Source of the DNA: Alphaproteobacteria bacterium
GTDB lineage: Bacteria; Pseudomonadota; Alphaproteobacteria; UBA6615
Length of the DNA stretch: 6,295 nt
Reading direction: 5' to 3'
Assembly: GCA_029243445.1 (NCBI GenBank)
Contig: JAQWSA010000029.1
Span: 1 to 6,295, forward strand
Translations under genes and position numbers: made by a program
The notes under the pieces: generated by a model
Seen by the model: only the letters and a program-made list of their open reading frames with translations
Told to the model about the DNA's origin: nothing
Database searches by the model: none
Part shown: positions 1-5,785 of the stretch, one piece after another
Position numbering within the stretch: position 1 is the first letter of the stretch
How the letters are laid out: every line of letters begins with the position of its first letter

Positions 1-367
1 CAATGACACAGTCTATATTATCCGCAGGAGACTTAACGCCTTTGATCCATCGTGATGGTCGTACACTGGCTCCAACTTCTAGCCCAACTCTTAATGAACG
101 AAGTGGATCTCCGCCACCAGATGGTATTTGTGCTACGTCCATTGCGCCTACCAAAACTGAATCAGCTGCTTTGGCCGCCTCCATTGTACTATCAGGCATT
201 GCATTACCAGTGCTGGTAAATGTACCATGACCAGCAGGGTGAGTTTTAAATTCAAACATAGGTCCATTATCGAATGAAGCGAGTGAGTCTAGTACTCGTT
301 TTGCACAATTAGTTACTTCGGGTCCGATACCATCACCTGGTAAAACACATATAGAATAAGTAGTCAT
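1..367 (-). CDS. Isocitrate/isopropylmalate-family dehydrogenase, N-terminal part (runs off left edge)
   Basis: Only the first 122 residues are present; family members are about 330-370 aa, so roughly two thirds lies beyond position 1. The protein begins MTTYSICVLPGDGIGPEV, the nucleotide-binding start typical of the family. It then shows P58-D-S-T (the usual LPxxT), an alternating A-DSVLVGAM strand at 68-76, and L92-R93 followed ten residues later by R103-P104, matching the two arginines that hold the malate moiety in LeuB. Known members carry out metal- and NAD(P)-dependent oxidative decarboxylation of 2-hydroxyacids (isopropylmalate, isocitrate, homoisocitrate, tartrate) in the cytoplasm. 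The segment before R93 reads GGGDPLRSLR, unlike the E-x-x-LL of true LeuB, so I do not call it leuB; a tartrate/malate-like or unknown substrate is more likely. The ATG at 367-365 has a good Shine-Dalgarno (minus-strand GAGGAAAA, plus 375-382). The gene is divergent from the cupin gene across 283 bp. Family assignment is secure; substrate is unknown. Confidence 0.92.
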   Translation of the reverse strand, partial: MTTYSICVLPGDGIGPEVTNCAKRVLDSLASFDNGPMFEFKTHPAGHGTFTSTGNAMPDSTMEAAKAADSVLVGAMDVAQIPSGGGDPLRSLRVGLEVGASVRPSRWIKGVKSPADNIDCVI

Positions 368-441
368 AATTTATTTTTCCTCAAATAGATATTAGCTATG
401 GTGAAAGTTGAGCAACCCAAGATATTCAGACATTTCTAGTG

Positions 442-453
442 AGTGTATACAAT
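442..453. promoter_or_regulatory. Candidate GntR-type operator
   Basis: The 12-mer AGTGTATACAAT is one base pair mismatch away from the symmetric ATTGTATACAAT, and contains the perfect 8 bp palindrome TGTATACA. Operators of FadR-subfamily GntR regulators, including several controlling sugar-acid catabolism, have this TTGTA-TACAA style. It sits 75 bp upstream of the leftward dehydrogenase start, where it could control either divergent gene. No regulator gene is in the window, and short AT-rich palindromes arise by chance, so this is a suggestion only. Confidence 0.3.
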
Positions 454-520
454 AATTTTTTTAATTAAAAAGTATATATAATTTCCGGTATTAATACGTT
501 CTTATTTAATAGATAGGATT

Positions 521-549
521 TTAATGTTCAATTAATAGTTAGTTATAAT
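521..549 (+). promoter_or_regulatory. Possible promoter for the cupin-MDR unit
   Basis: A perfect -10 hexamer TATAAT lies at 544-549. The best-spaced -35 is TTAATG at 521-526 with a 17 bp spacer, matching TTGACA at only three of six positions. Transcription would begin near 556, leaving a leader of about 95 nt before the ATG at 651. In such AT-rich DNA a TATAAT alone is weak evidence. Confidence 0.3.
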
Positions 550-650
550 CATAGAAATATTTATTTGACAGTTTATATGGTGAGCTGTTTTTCTTTATTG
601 GAATGTCTAAACATAATTTAATTAACAAGTAAAAAAAGGAAGTAAACAAT

Positions 651-1196
651 ATGCTTAAGCCCGTCAGAAGAATTATTGCTGCACATAATGAAAATGGAGA
701 ATCATATATACAAGATGATCGTGATGCTCCAAATATTACCAATACAGGCGGCGTTGAAGGGTTTTCTTGGACTGAGTTGTGGGCTGTAGATAACGCTCCT
801 GCTAGTAATGCAGGAAATGATGATTCTGCTGACCGAGAAATTCGATTACAGCCCCCCACTAAAGGTAATGTATTTCGAATTGTTGATATTCCCCCAGATA
901 AACTAAGATTTGGAGAAAAGCTAGACCAGGCTCCAGATAATACTGCTGTATCTGGAGATGAAGCTTATGCTGCAGGTTCCGGGTCACGTCATCCGGGATT
1001 TCATAAAACTAAAACAGTAGACTATGCAATTATTTTAGAAGGAGAAGTAGTTGCCATGATGGATGTTGGAGAAACCCCTATGGGACCTGGTGATGTTCTA
1101 ATTCAAAGAGGTACTAATCATGCTTGGTCAAATCGTACTAATAAGGCCTGCCGTATTGCATTTGTATTAATTGATGCAGAAGAATTAACTGATTAG
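651..1196 (+). CDS. Single-domain cupin protein
   Basis: This is a complete 181-residue cytoplasmic protein with no signal peptide or membrane segment. The N-terminal half (about 1-85) contains the TELWAVD and PP-x4-FRIVDIPPD segments characteristic of one family of small cupins. The conserved beta-barrel follows at about 110-176. Cupin motif 1 is degenerate: H118-x-T120-x3-D124-x6-G131, with Thr replacing the second metal histidine and Asp replacing Glu. Motif 2 is G147-DVLIQRGTN-H157-AWS-N161, with the usual histidine. This H-x-T-x-T-x-D-Y form is, as I recall it, normal for the family and not decay. Members are often found beside catabolic oxidoreductases, but their reaction is mostly unknown. 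The ATG has AAGGAAG at 636-642, 8 bp upstream. The MDR gene follows 96 bp downstream on the same strand with no obvious terminator between, so co-transcription is likely. It may bind a metal or a small acid; I would not name a substrate. Confidence 0.9.
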   Translation: MLKPVRRIIAAHNENGESYIQDDRDAPNITNTGGVEGFSWTELWAVDNAPASNAGNDDSADREIRLQPPTKGNVFRIVDIPPDKLRFGEKLDQAPDNTAVSGDEAYAAGSGSRHPGFHKTKTVDYAIILEGEVVAMMDVGETPMGPGDVLIQRGTNHAWSNRTNKACRIAFVLIDAEELTD

Positions 1197-1276
1197 TAGG
1201 GTTTATTTTAAAAAAGACATTAGATAAATATAGATAAGAAATGATTGTGTTTGATAAATTACTCTGCACAAAACTT

Positions 1277-1282
1277 GAAAGG
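1277..1282 (+). promoter_or_regulatory. Ribosome binding site that fixes the MDR gene start
   Basis: GAAAGG lies 10 bp before the ATG at 1293. The frame is open further upstream to a TTG at 1245, but that start would add 16 residues (MCLINYSAQN...) with no family resemblance. The ATG at 1293 gives MKASYLDEQGGPEVL, the standard opening of quinone-oxidoreductase-like MDR proteins. Confidence 0.65.
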
Positions 1283-1292
1283 TCTGAATCTT

Positions 1293-2216
1293 ATGAAAGC
1301 GTCATATCTCGATGAACAAGGTGGCCCTGAAGTTCTCAAATATGGTGATTTGCCTGATCCTATAGCTGGAGAAGGTGAGGTTGTTGTTAACATTCACTCG
1401 GCTAGTATCAATGGAGCTGATTGGAAAGTACGTGCTGGACATTATAGTACTCTAGATAAATTTCCGTATATATTAGGAAGGGATTTTTCGGGTGTTGTCA
1501 GCCAGATTGGTCAAGGTGTTAATGACTTTAAAAAGGGCGATGAAGTTTTTGGGGTTTGTGATGTGGGGCAAGAGGGAACGTATGCAGAGAAGATTGCTAT
1601 AAAAGCCTCAATTATTGCTTTAAAGCCAGAGAGTATATCGCATAATGCTGCGGCAACTCTTTCACTTATAGGACTTACAGCACTAATCTCAATTGAAGAA
1701 ACATTAAAACTTGAATCAGGAGAAAAAATACTTATTCAAGGGGGGGCTGGTGGTGTAGCTAGCTTTGCGATTCAATTAGCAAAAAACATTGGGGCATCGG
1801 TTGTTACAACATCAAGTTCTAATAACATGAATTATCTACTAGATTTGGGAGCAGACCAGGTTATTGACTATAATAAATACGATTTTTCAGAAGTCGTATC
1901 AGATTGTGATGCTGTTTTTGAAACTGTAGGTGGAGATGTGGCTTTGCGTTCTTTCAGCGTTCTTAAATCTGGGGGACGTATCGCGTTTATAGCCTCTGGG
2001 CCTAAGGCTCCATCATCGCCAAGAGATGACATAAACTCATTGCGCCCTTTAGTTAATAGAGACCGTCGTTACATGGAACGTATTATAAGCTTATTTGAAG
2101 CCGGTGTGATACGGTTGCCTGAAATAACTACTTATCCACTTTCAGAAGCAGTTATGGCTCATAAGGTTAGTGAAGGTAGACATCTACGAGGTAAGCTTGT
2201 TTTAGAGATAAAATAA
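1293..2216 (+). CDS. Zinc-independent MDR oxidoreductase (quinone oxidoreductase-like, NADP-dependent)
   Basis: This complete 307-residue protein belongs to the medium-chain dehydrogenase/reductase superfamily, quinone oxidoreductase branch. The GroES-like catalytic domain covers about 1-120, with GGPEVL at 10-15, the LGRDFSGVV signature at 61-69 and KGDEVFG at 81-87. The Rossmann domain follows, with the nucleotide loop G150-GAGGVASFAIQLAK, TTSSS at 172-176, GADQVIDY at 186-193 and GGRIAFI at 227-233. The C-terminus ends HLRGKLVLEIK, as usual for the family. The cysteine/histidine ligands for catalytic and structural zinc are absent, as expected in this branch. The Ser/Thr-rich stretch after the second beta strand fits NADPH preference, by inference. 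Members reduce quinones, enones or other activated double bonds in the cytoplasm. It lies 96 bp behind the cupin gene on the same strand and ends 16 bp from the convergent Gfo/Idh/MocA gene. Substrate is unknown. Confidence 0.93.
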   Translation: MKASYLDEQGGPEVLKYGDLPDPIAGEGEVVVNIHSASINGADWKVRAGHYSTLDKFPYILGRDFSGVVSQIGQGVNDFKKGDEVFGVCDVGQEGTYAEKIAIKASIIALKPESISHNAAATLSLIGLTALISIEETLKLESGEKILIQGGAGGVASFAIQLAKNIGASVVTTSSSNNMNYLLDLGADQVIDYNKYDFSEVVSDCDAVFETVGGDVALRSFSVLKSGGRIAFIASGPKAPSSPRDDINSLRPLVNRDRRYMERIISLFEAGVIRLPEITTYPLSEAVMAHKVSEGRHLRGKLVLEIK

Positions 2217-2240
2217 CCTATTCTGGTTTATATTATTTTA
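2209..2240. terminator. Weak possible bidirectional hairpin at convergent gene ends
   Basis: TAAAAT at 2209-2214 can pair with ATTTTA at 2235-2240, and AACC at 2215-2218 with GGTT at 2225-2228, leaving a 6 nt loop and a one-sided bulge at 2229-2234. It spans both stop codons of the two convergent genes, where a shared terminator would be expected. The stem is A/T-rich, so its stability is doubtful. Confidence 0.25.
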
Positions 2241-3243
2241 CTTTCACTGGCATACCCTTTTTCGCTGAGTCAACTATGGCTTCGATAACTGAGCAGCCGT
2301 GGATTGCTTGCTCAGATGTTACAGGATATGGAGTGATACCATTTATTGCTGCCGCAAACCCCTCTAATTCAGCTGCAACAGTATCAAACCCTGATAAATC
2401 TTTTTCTTCTGTATTTATTACTCCTGCAGCACCAGTAATTTGTCCAGTGTTGTTTGGTGTATAGAGAAATTTACTCATATCTGGATTTCGTATTTCTGTT
2501 GATCCATCGGTTCCCCAGATATGCATACGAAAAGATGGATGTGTAGCTAATAATGTTGCTACATATCCAGACATGCCATTTGACATGCGAAAAAGGATAG
2601 ATGTTGTATCATCTGTATCATTTGGAACAGCCCTTCTAAAACTTTGGCAGTGTACTTCTTCAACTTTGCCAAAAAGGTCAATCATCAGATCTATAATATG
2701 AATTGCCATTGGAGTGAGACCGCCTGCAGGCGTTTCACTTTTATCCGCTCTCCATGCATCGGCTGTAAGAGCCATACCTATGGGAGCACACATAGTACCC
2801 TCCCAGTGTAGCATGGTACCTAGTACATTATTATTAATTTGTTCCCTTAAGGCATCAACTGCAGGGCTGTAACGTCTATTAAACCCGACGGCCAAAATTA
2901 CTCCGGCTTTTTCTGTAGCAGCAACAGATTTTTCAGCTCCTGACTTTGTTAAAGTCAGGGGCTTTTCCATGAAAACGTGCTTACCAGCGTTAGCAGTAGC
3001 TATAATTTGTTCTACATGTTTTGAATGCGGGGTTGCAAAAACTACTGCATCTATAGAGTTGTCTGATAATATTGGATCTAATGAGTCATATAGAGTTAGG
3101 TTTTGTTCTTTTGCAAAGTCAAATACTTTAGAAGTTGTTCTAACTGCTCCAGCTGTAAATTGAATTTCATCAGATTTATTTTGGACAGACTGAACGAGTA
3201 CTTTCCCCCACCAACCTAGACCGACTATAGCGGCATTAATCAT
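2233..3243 (-). CDS. Gfo/Idh/MocA family NAD(P)-dependent oxidoreductase
   Basis: This is a complete 336-residue protein. The N-terminal Rossmann fold (about 1-120) has the dinucleotide loop G8-L-G10-WW-G13, VVFATP at 67-72, AGKHVFMEKPL at 86-96 with the family's catalytic-lysine motif EKP (93-95), and VGFNRRY at 119-125. The C-terminal alpha/beta substrate domain carries G174-G175-LTPMAI-H182-II-D185, matching the GG-x6-H-x2-D region; the D-x-G before the histidine in many members is here P178-M-A180. Family members oxidise or reduce hydroxyl/carbonyl groups of sugars, inositols and related compounds, usually in the cytoplasm. No Tat or Sec signal is present, unlike periplasmic glucose-fructose oxidoreductase. 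The ATG at 3243-3241 has minus-strand GGAGAA (plus 3253-3248), about 6 bp upstream. It converges on the MDR gene and is divergent from the CoxL-like gene across 185 bp, which may allow joint regulation. Substrate cannot be inferred. Confidence 0.94.
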   Translation of the reverse strand: MINAAIVGLGWWGKVLVQSVQNKSDEIQFTAGAVRTTSKVFDFAKEQNLTLYDSLDPILSDNSIDAVVFATPHSKHVEQIIATANAGKHVFMEKPLTLTKSGAEKSVAATEKAGVILAVGFNRRYSPAVDALREQINNNVLGTMLHWEGTMCAPIGMALTADAWRADKSETPAGGLTPMAIHIIDLMIDLFGKVEEVHCQSFRRAVPNDTDDTTSILFRMSNGMSGYVATLLATHPSFRMHIWGTDGSTEIRNPDMSKFLYTPNNTGQITGAAGVINTEEKDLSGFDTVAAELEGFAAAINGITPYPVTSEQAIHGCSVIEAIVDSAKKGMPVKVK

Positions 3244-3272
3244 TTAATTCTCCACATTTAGATAGGATAATA

Positions 3273-3320
3273 GACTTATAATGTTTATATTTTATTAAAC
3301 GTAATTTAAACTTATAAGTC
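3273..3320. repeat. Long interrupted inverted repeat in divergent intergenic region
   Basis: GACTTATAA (3273-3281) is exactly complementary to TTATAAGTC (3312-3320). With one unpaired base (T3282), pairing continues through GTTTA (3283-3287) and TAAAC (3307-3311), giving 14 pairs around a 19 nt AT-rich centre. The right arm itself contains the perfect 10 bp palindrome ACTTATAAGT (3310-3319), and its half ACTTATAA recurs as a direct repeat at 3274-3281, 36 bp away. It lies 30-77 bp upstream of the leftward Gfo/Idh/MocA start codon. Two operator copies for a dimeric regulator, or a leader hairpin, are both possible. Confidence 0.55.
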
Positions 3321-3331
3321 CTGAGTCGAAT

Positions 3332-3359
3332 TTGCAAAATTTTACTAAATATATATTAT
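3332..3359 (+). promoter_or_regulatory. Predicted sigma70-type promoter of the CoxL-like gene
   Basis: TTGCAA (3332-3337, four of six matches to the -35 consensus) and TATTAT (3354-3359, five of six matches to the -10) are separated by 16 bp. Transcription would start around 3366, leaving a leader of about 62 nt. The region is very AT-rich, so chance matches are possible, but this is the best pair between 3244 and 3428. Confidence 0.45.
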
Positions 3360-3376
3360 ATTAGGATATTCTAATA
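3359..3376. promoter_or_regulatory. 18 bp near-palindrome, candidate operator over the predicted start site
   Basis: TATTAGGATATTCTAATA is symmetric at eight of nine base pairs; only G3365/T3370 breaks it. It overlaps the end of the predicted -10 and the predicted transcription start, a usual position for a repressor site. It lies 52 bp before the ATG at 3429. No cognate regulator is in the window. Confidence 0.45.
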
Positions 3377-3428
3377 CGTTGTTTCTGACCATATAGATTT
3401 TAGTTGGCAATTTAAAGAGAGAAATAAA

Positions 3429-5756
3429 ATGGTAAAGTTTGGTATTGGTCAGGGGGTGTTGCGACAGGAAGACCCGAGGCTTCTTCGTGGCCAGGGATTA
3501 TTTGTAAGTGATATAAATCTTCCCAATCAAACTTATGCAATAGTTCTTAGATCTCCCCACGCCCACGCTGAAATTAAATCCATTAACATACATAAGGCAT
3601 TATCATTAGAAGGCGTGATCGCTGTTTATACAGGCGAAGATATTTTAGCTGATAAACTTGGGGTGCCCGGAATGCCTGCTAAATGGAAAAGGCCAGATGG
3701 TGCTCCTATGAAATATCGTCCACAGCCACCATTGGCTTTGGGGCGTGTGCGCTACGTTGGTGATCCAGTAGCTTTAATCATAGCGGAAACTTTAAATCAG
3801 GCCCGTGATGGTGCAGAGCTTATAGATGTTGATTATGAGCCAATCCCTTCAGTTACTGATACTGAACAAACTGTTATGAATGCTTCAGCCGTAGTTTGGG
3901 ATGATTATCCAGACAATATATCTGGGCAATATCAGTCTGGTGACGCAGATGCAGTTAAATCTGCCTTGGCTAGTGCCACTCATGTAGTAAAAAGACGTTT
4001 TGTGATTTCTAGGGTTTTTGCACAATACATGGAACCAAGGGGAGCGATTGGTGTATATGATCATCGAGAAGATCGGTTTACGTTACACGCTGATGTACAA
4101 TACCCACATCGGGTTAGGCAGCTTCTTGCCGAAAAGATATTTTCTGTTCCAGAACAAAACATTCGTGTAATTACCCGAGATGTTGGTGGAGGTTTTGGTA
4201 CTAAGGGTTGGCAGTACGCTGAACATCGTCTGGTTTTGTGGGCAGCTAAAAAAATAGACCGTCCAGTCAAATGGACTTGTGAGCGTAGCGAAGCTATTCA
4301 AGCTGATGAGCATGGCCGAGACAATGTAAGTGAAGCTGAACTAGGATTTGATAGTGATGGTAATGTAGTAGGTTTGCGAGTCAACACTATTGCAAATATT
4401 GGTGCATATTTATCAGCCATAAGAAACTTACTAGCAGTTTTCTCAAATGTCGGAACTCTTATAGGTGTATATAAAGTGCCCACTGCTCATGTAACAGTAA
4501 AAACAGTGCACTCCAATACCAACCCAACTGCTCCATACAGAGGAGCTGGCCGTCCAGAAGCGACATATATCATTGAAAGAATGTTTGATGAAGCAGCTCG
4601 TGAAATGAATATAGACCCTATAAAATTAAGAACACAGAATATGATATCTTCGGACTCTATGCCAATTCAAACTGTTTTAGGCCTAAATTATGATTGCGGT
4701 GAATTTACTAAAAATCAATATGAAGCTCTTCAAATGTCTAATTATTCTGAGTTTCCAAAGAGGCAGGAACAATCAGTAAGTCAAGGTAAACTGCGTGGCA
4801 TAGGAATAGCTAACCCTATTGAGAGGGCAGCCTCTCCGGCTCCTGATTTTGCTGAAATTCGTTTTAGTACGGATGGATCTGCAACTATTTTAATGGGTAC
4901 TAAAAGCCAGGGCCAAGGTCATGAAACGATATATAAGCAAATAATTGGAGAAAGATTAGGTCTTGAACCTACAGAAATGAGGGTGATTGATGGTGATACT
5001 GACAGAGTAGCTTTTGGCATGGGAACTATGGGTTCTCGTTCTACTGTTATTGGAGGATCTGCCATCTATTTTGCTGCTGATAAAATTATTGCAAAGGCAA
5101 CTAAAATTGCTGCTCATCAGCTTGAAGCTGCAGTTGAGGATATTATTTTTAAGGACGGTAAATTTTTTGTTGATGGAACCGATAAAGAAATAGGAATAAG
5201 GGAAGTAGCAAAGGCTTCATTTTCGGTTTCAAAACTACCTCTAGGTGTTGAACCAGGTCTTTATGAAACAGCCACTTTTAGCCCAGAAGATGATACATAT
5301 CCAAATGGAAGTCATGTCTGTGAAGTTGAGGTTGATCCTGAAACCGGTGTAGTAAAAATTTTAGGATATTGGGTTGTTGATGATGTAGGAAATATGATTA
5401 ACCCAACTATTGTAAAAGGACAAATCCATGGAGGTGTAGCGCAGGGACTTGGTCAAATTATGATGGAAAAGGTAGCTTATGATAAATCTGACGGTCAATT
5501 GCTTAGTGGATCATTCATGGACTATGCAATGCCTCGAGCAGATAATTTTTGTGCCATAGAAGTTAAGAGCAATGAGGTTCCTACAAAACGAAATCCTCTA
5601 GGCGCTAAGGGAGCAGGAGAGGCTGGTACTGTGGGAGCTATGCCTGCGTTAATGAATGCAATCATGAACGCATTAGAGACTACTGGAGTAACTTCAATTG
5701 ATATGCCGGTAACACCTGAAAGAGTATGGCGGGCTATTAACTCTTCTAATAATTAA
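3429..5756 (+). CDS. CoxL-like molybdenum hydroxylase large subunit (xanthine dehydrogenase family, form II)
   Basis: This complete 775-residue protein is the molybdopterin-cytosine-dinucleotide-binding catalytic subunit of the xanthine oxidase/aldehyde oxidase/CO dehydrogenase family, of usual length. It opens GIGQGVLRQEDPRLLRGQG, then an a/b hammerhead domain to about 140, the first cofactor-binding domain to about 400 and the second from about 455 to 720. Key motifs are QYMEPRGAIG (199-208), GGGFGTKG (253-260), PYRGAGR (369-375), QGQGHET (494-500), GSRST (535-539) and GAKGAGEAG (725-733), whose E731 is the expected catalytic glutamate. True CO dehydrogenase (form I) has AYRCSFR with the Cu-binding cysteine; here Gly372-Ala373 mark form II, so CO oxidation is unlikely and aldehyde or heterocycle hydroxylation more likely. 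No FAD-binding (CoxM) or 2Fe-2S (CoxS) gene is adjacent: both neighbours are unrelated and on the other strand. Partners must lie elsewhere. A weak Shine-Dalgarno (AAGAGAGA, 3415-3422) precedes the ATG. Confidence 0.96.
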   Translation: MVKFGIGQGVLRQEDPRLLRGQGLFVSDINLPNQTYAIVLRSPHAHAEIKSINIHKALSLEGVIAVYTGEDILADKLGVPGMPAKWKRPDGAPMKYRPQPPLALGRVRYVGDPVALIIAETLNQARDGAELIDVDYEPIPSVTDTEQTVMNASAVVWDDYPDNISGQYQSGDADAVKSALASATHVVKRRFVISRVFAQYMEPRGAIGVYDHREDRFTLHADVQYPHRVRQLLAEKIFSVPEQNIRVITRDVGGGFGTKGWQYAEHRLVLWAAKKIDRPVKWTCERSEAIQADEHGRDNVSEAELGFDSDGNVVGLRVNTIANIGAYLSAIRNLLAVFSNVGTLIGVYKVPTAHVTVKTVHSNTNPTAPYRGAGRPEATYIIERMFDEAAREMNIDPIKLRTQNMISSDSMPIQTVLGLNYDCGEFTKNQYEALQMSNYSEFPKRQEQSVSQGKLRGIGIANPIERAASPAPDFAEIRFSTDGSATILMGTKSQGQGHETIYKQIIGERLGLEPTEMRVIDGDTDRVAFGMGTMGSRSTVIGGSAIYFAADKIIAKATKIAAHQLEAAVEDIIFKDGKFFVDGTDKEIGIREVAKASFSVSKLPLGVEPGLYETATFSPEDDTYPNGSHVCEVEVDPETGVVKILGYWVVDDVGNMINPTIVKGQIHGGVAQGLGQIMMEKVAYDKSDGQLLSGSFMDYAMPRADNFCAIEVKSNEVPTKRNPLGAKGAGEAGTVGAMPALMNAIMNALETTGVTSIDMPVTPERVWRAINSSNN

Positions 5757-5785
5757 TAATATAATTATGAATGAATTAATCAGGT

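Larger units (their letters stand above)
368..650. other. Divergent intergenic region, 283 bp, AT-rich
   Basis: This gap separates the divergent start codons at 367 (minus) and 651 (plus), so it should hold promoters for both directions. I see no credible coding frame or RNA gene. Visible elements are: the palindrome TGTATACA at 444-451; a 14 bp perfect but low-complexity palindrome TTTTTAATTAAAAA at 458-471; the 10 bp palindrome GTATTAATAC at 488-497; a consensus TATAAT at 544-549; and AAGGAAG at 636-642, the ribosome binding site of the cupin gene, 8 bp before its ATG. For the leftward gene a weak minus-strand pair (TTGCTC from plus 415-410, TAATAT from plus 394-389, 15 bp apart) is possible but not convincing. 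Confidence 0.7.

Noticed and set aside
3..230. Plus-strand open frame antisense to the left-edge dehydrogenase
   Set aside because: It lies wholly opposite a frame with clear family motifs (GDGIGPEV, paired arginines) and has no recognisable content of its own.
458..471. 14 bp perfect palindrome TTTTTAATTAAAAA, with a second TTAATTAA at 618-625
   Set aside because: Only A and T are involved; such symmetry is expected by chance in this composition.
565..570. Perfect -35 hexamer TTGACA
   Set aside because: No acceptable -10 lies 15-19 bp downstream; the sequence there is TTTTTC-like, so I did not call a promoter from it.
539..859. Minus-strand open frame with a hydrophobic stretch resembling a small membrane protein
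   Set aside because: Its first two thirds are antisense to the well-supported cupin gene and the rest is low-complexity AT-rich DNA; the hydrophobicity follows from base composition.
1221..1237. Direct repeat TAGATAA/TAGATAA 10 bp apart between the cupin and MDR genes
   Set aside because: Two short AT-rich copies only, with no adjoining promoter; most likely chance.
1245..1292. Upstream TTG start for the MDR gene
   Set aside because: The extra 16 residues have no family similarity, and the ATG at 1293 has a ribosome binding site and the normal family N-terminus.
2276..3163. Plus-strand open frames opposite the Gfo/Idh/MocA gene
   Set aside because: They are antisense to a complete, motif-rich enzyme and have no supporting features.
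4061..4483. Several minus-strand open frames inside the CoxL-like gene
   Set aside because: They are opposite the conserved molybdopterin-binding regions and show no family motifs or ribosome binding sites.
5757..5785. Terminator between the convergent CoxL-like and enolase-superfamily genes
   Set aside because: The 29 bp gap is AT-rich with no stable stem, so I could not support a terminator there.
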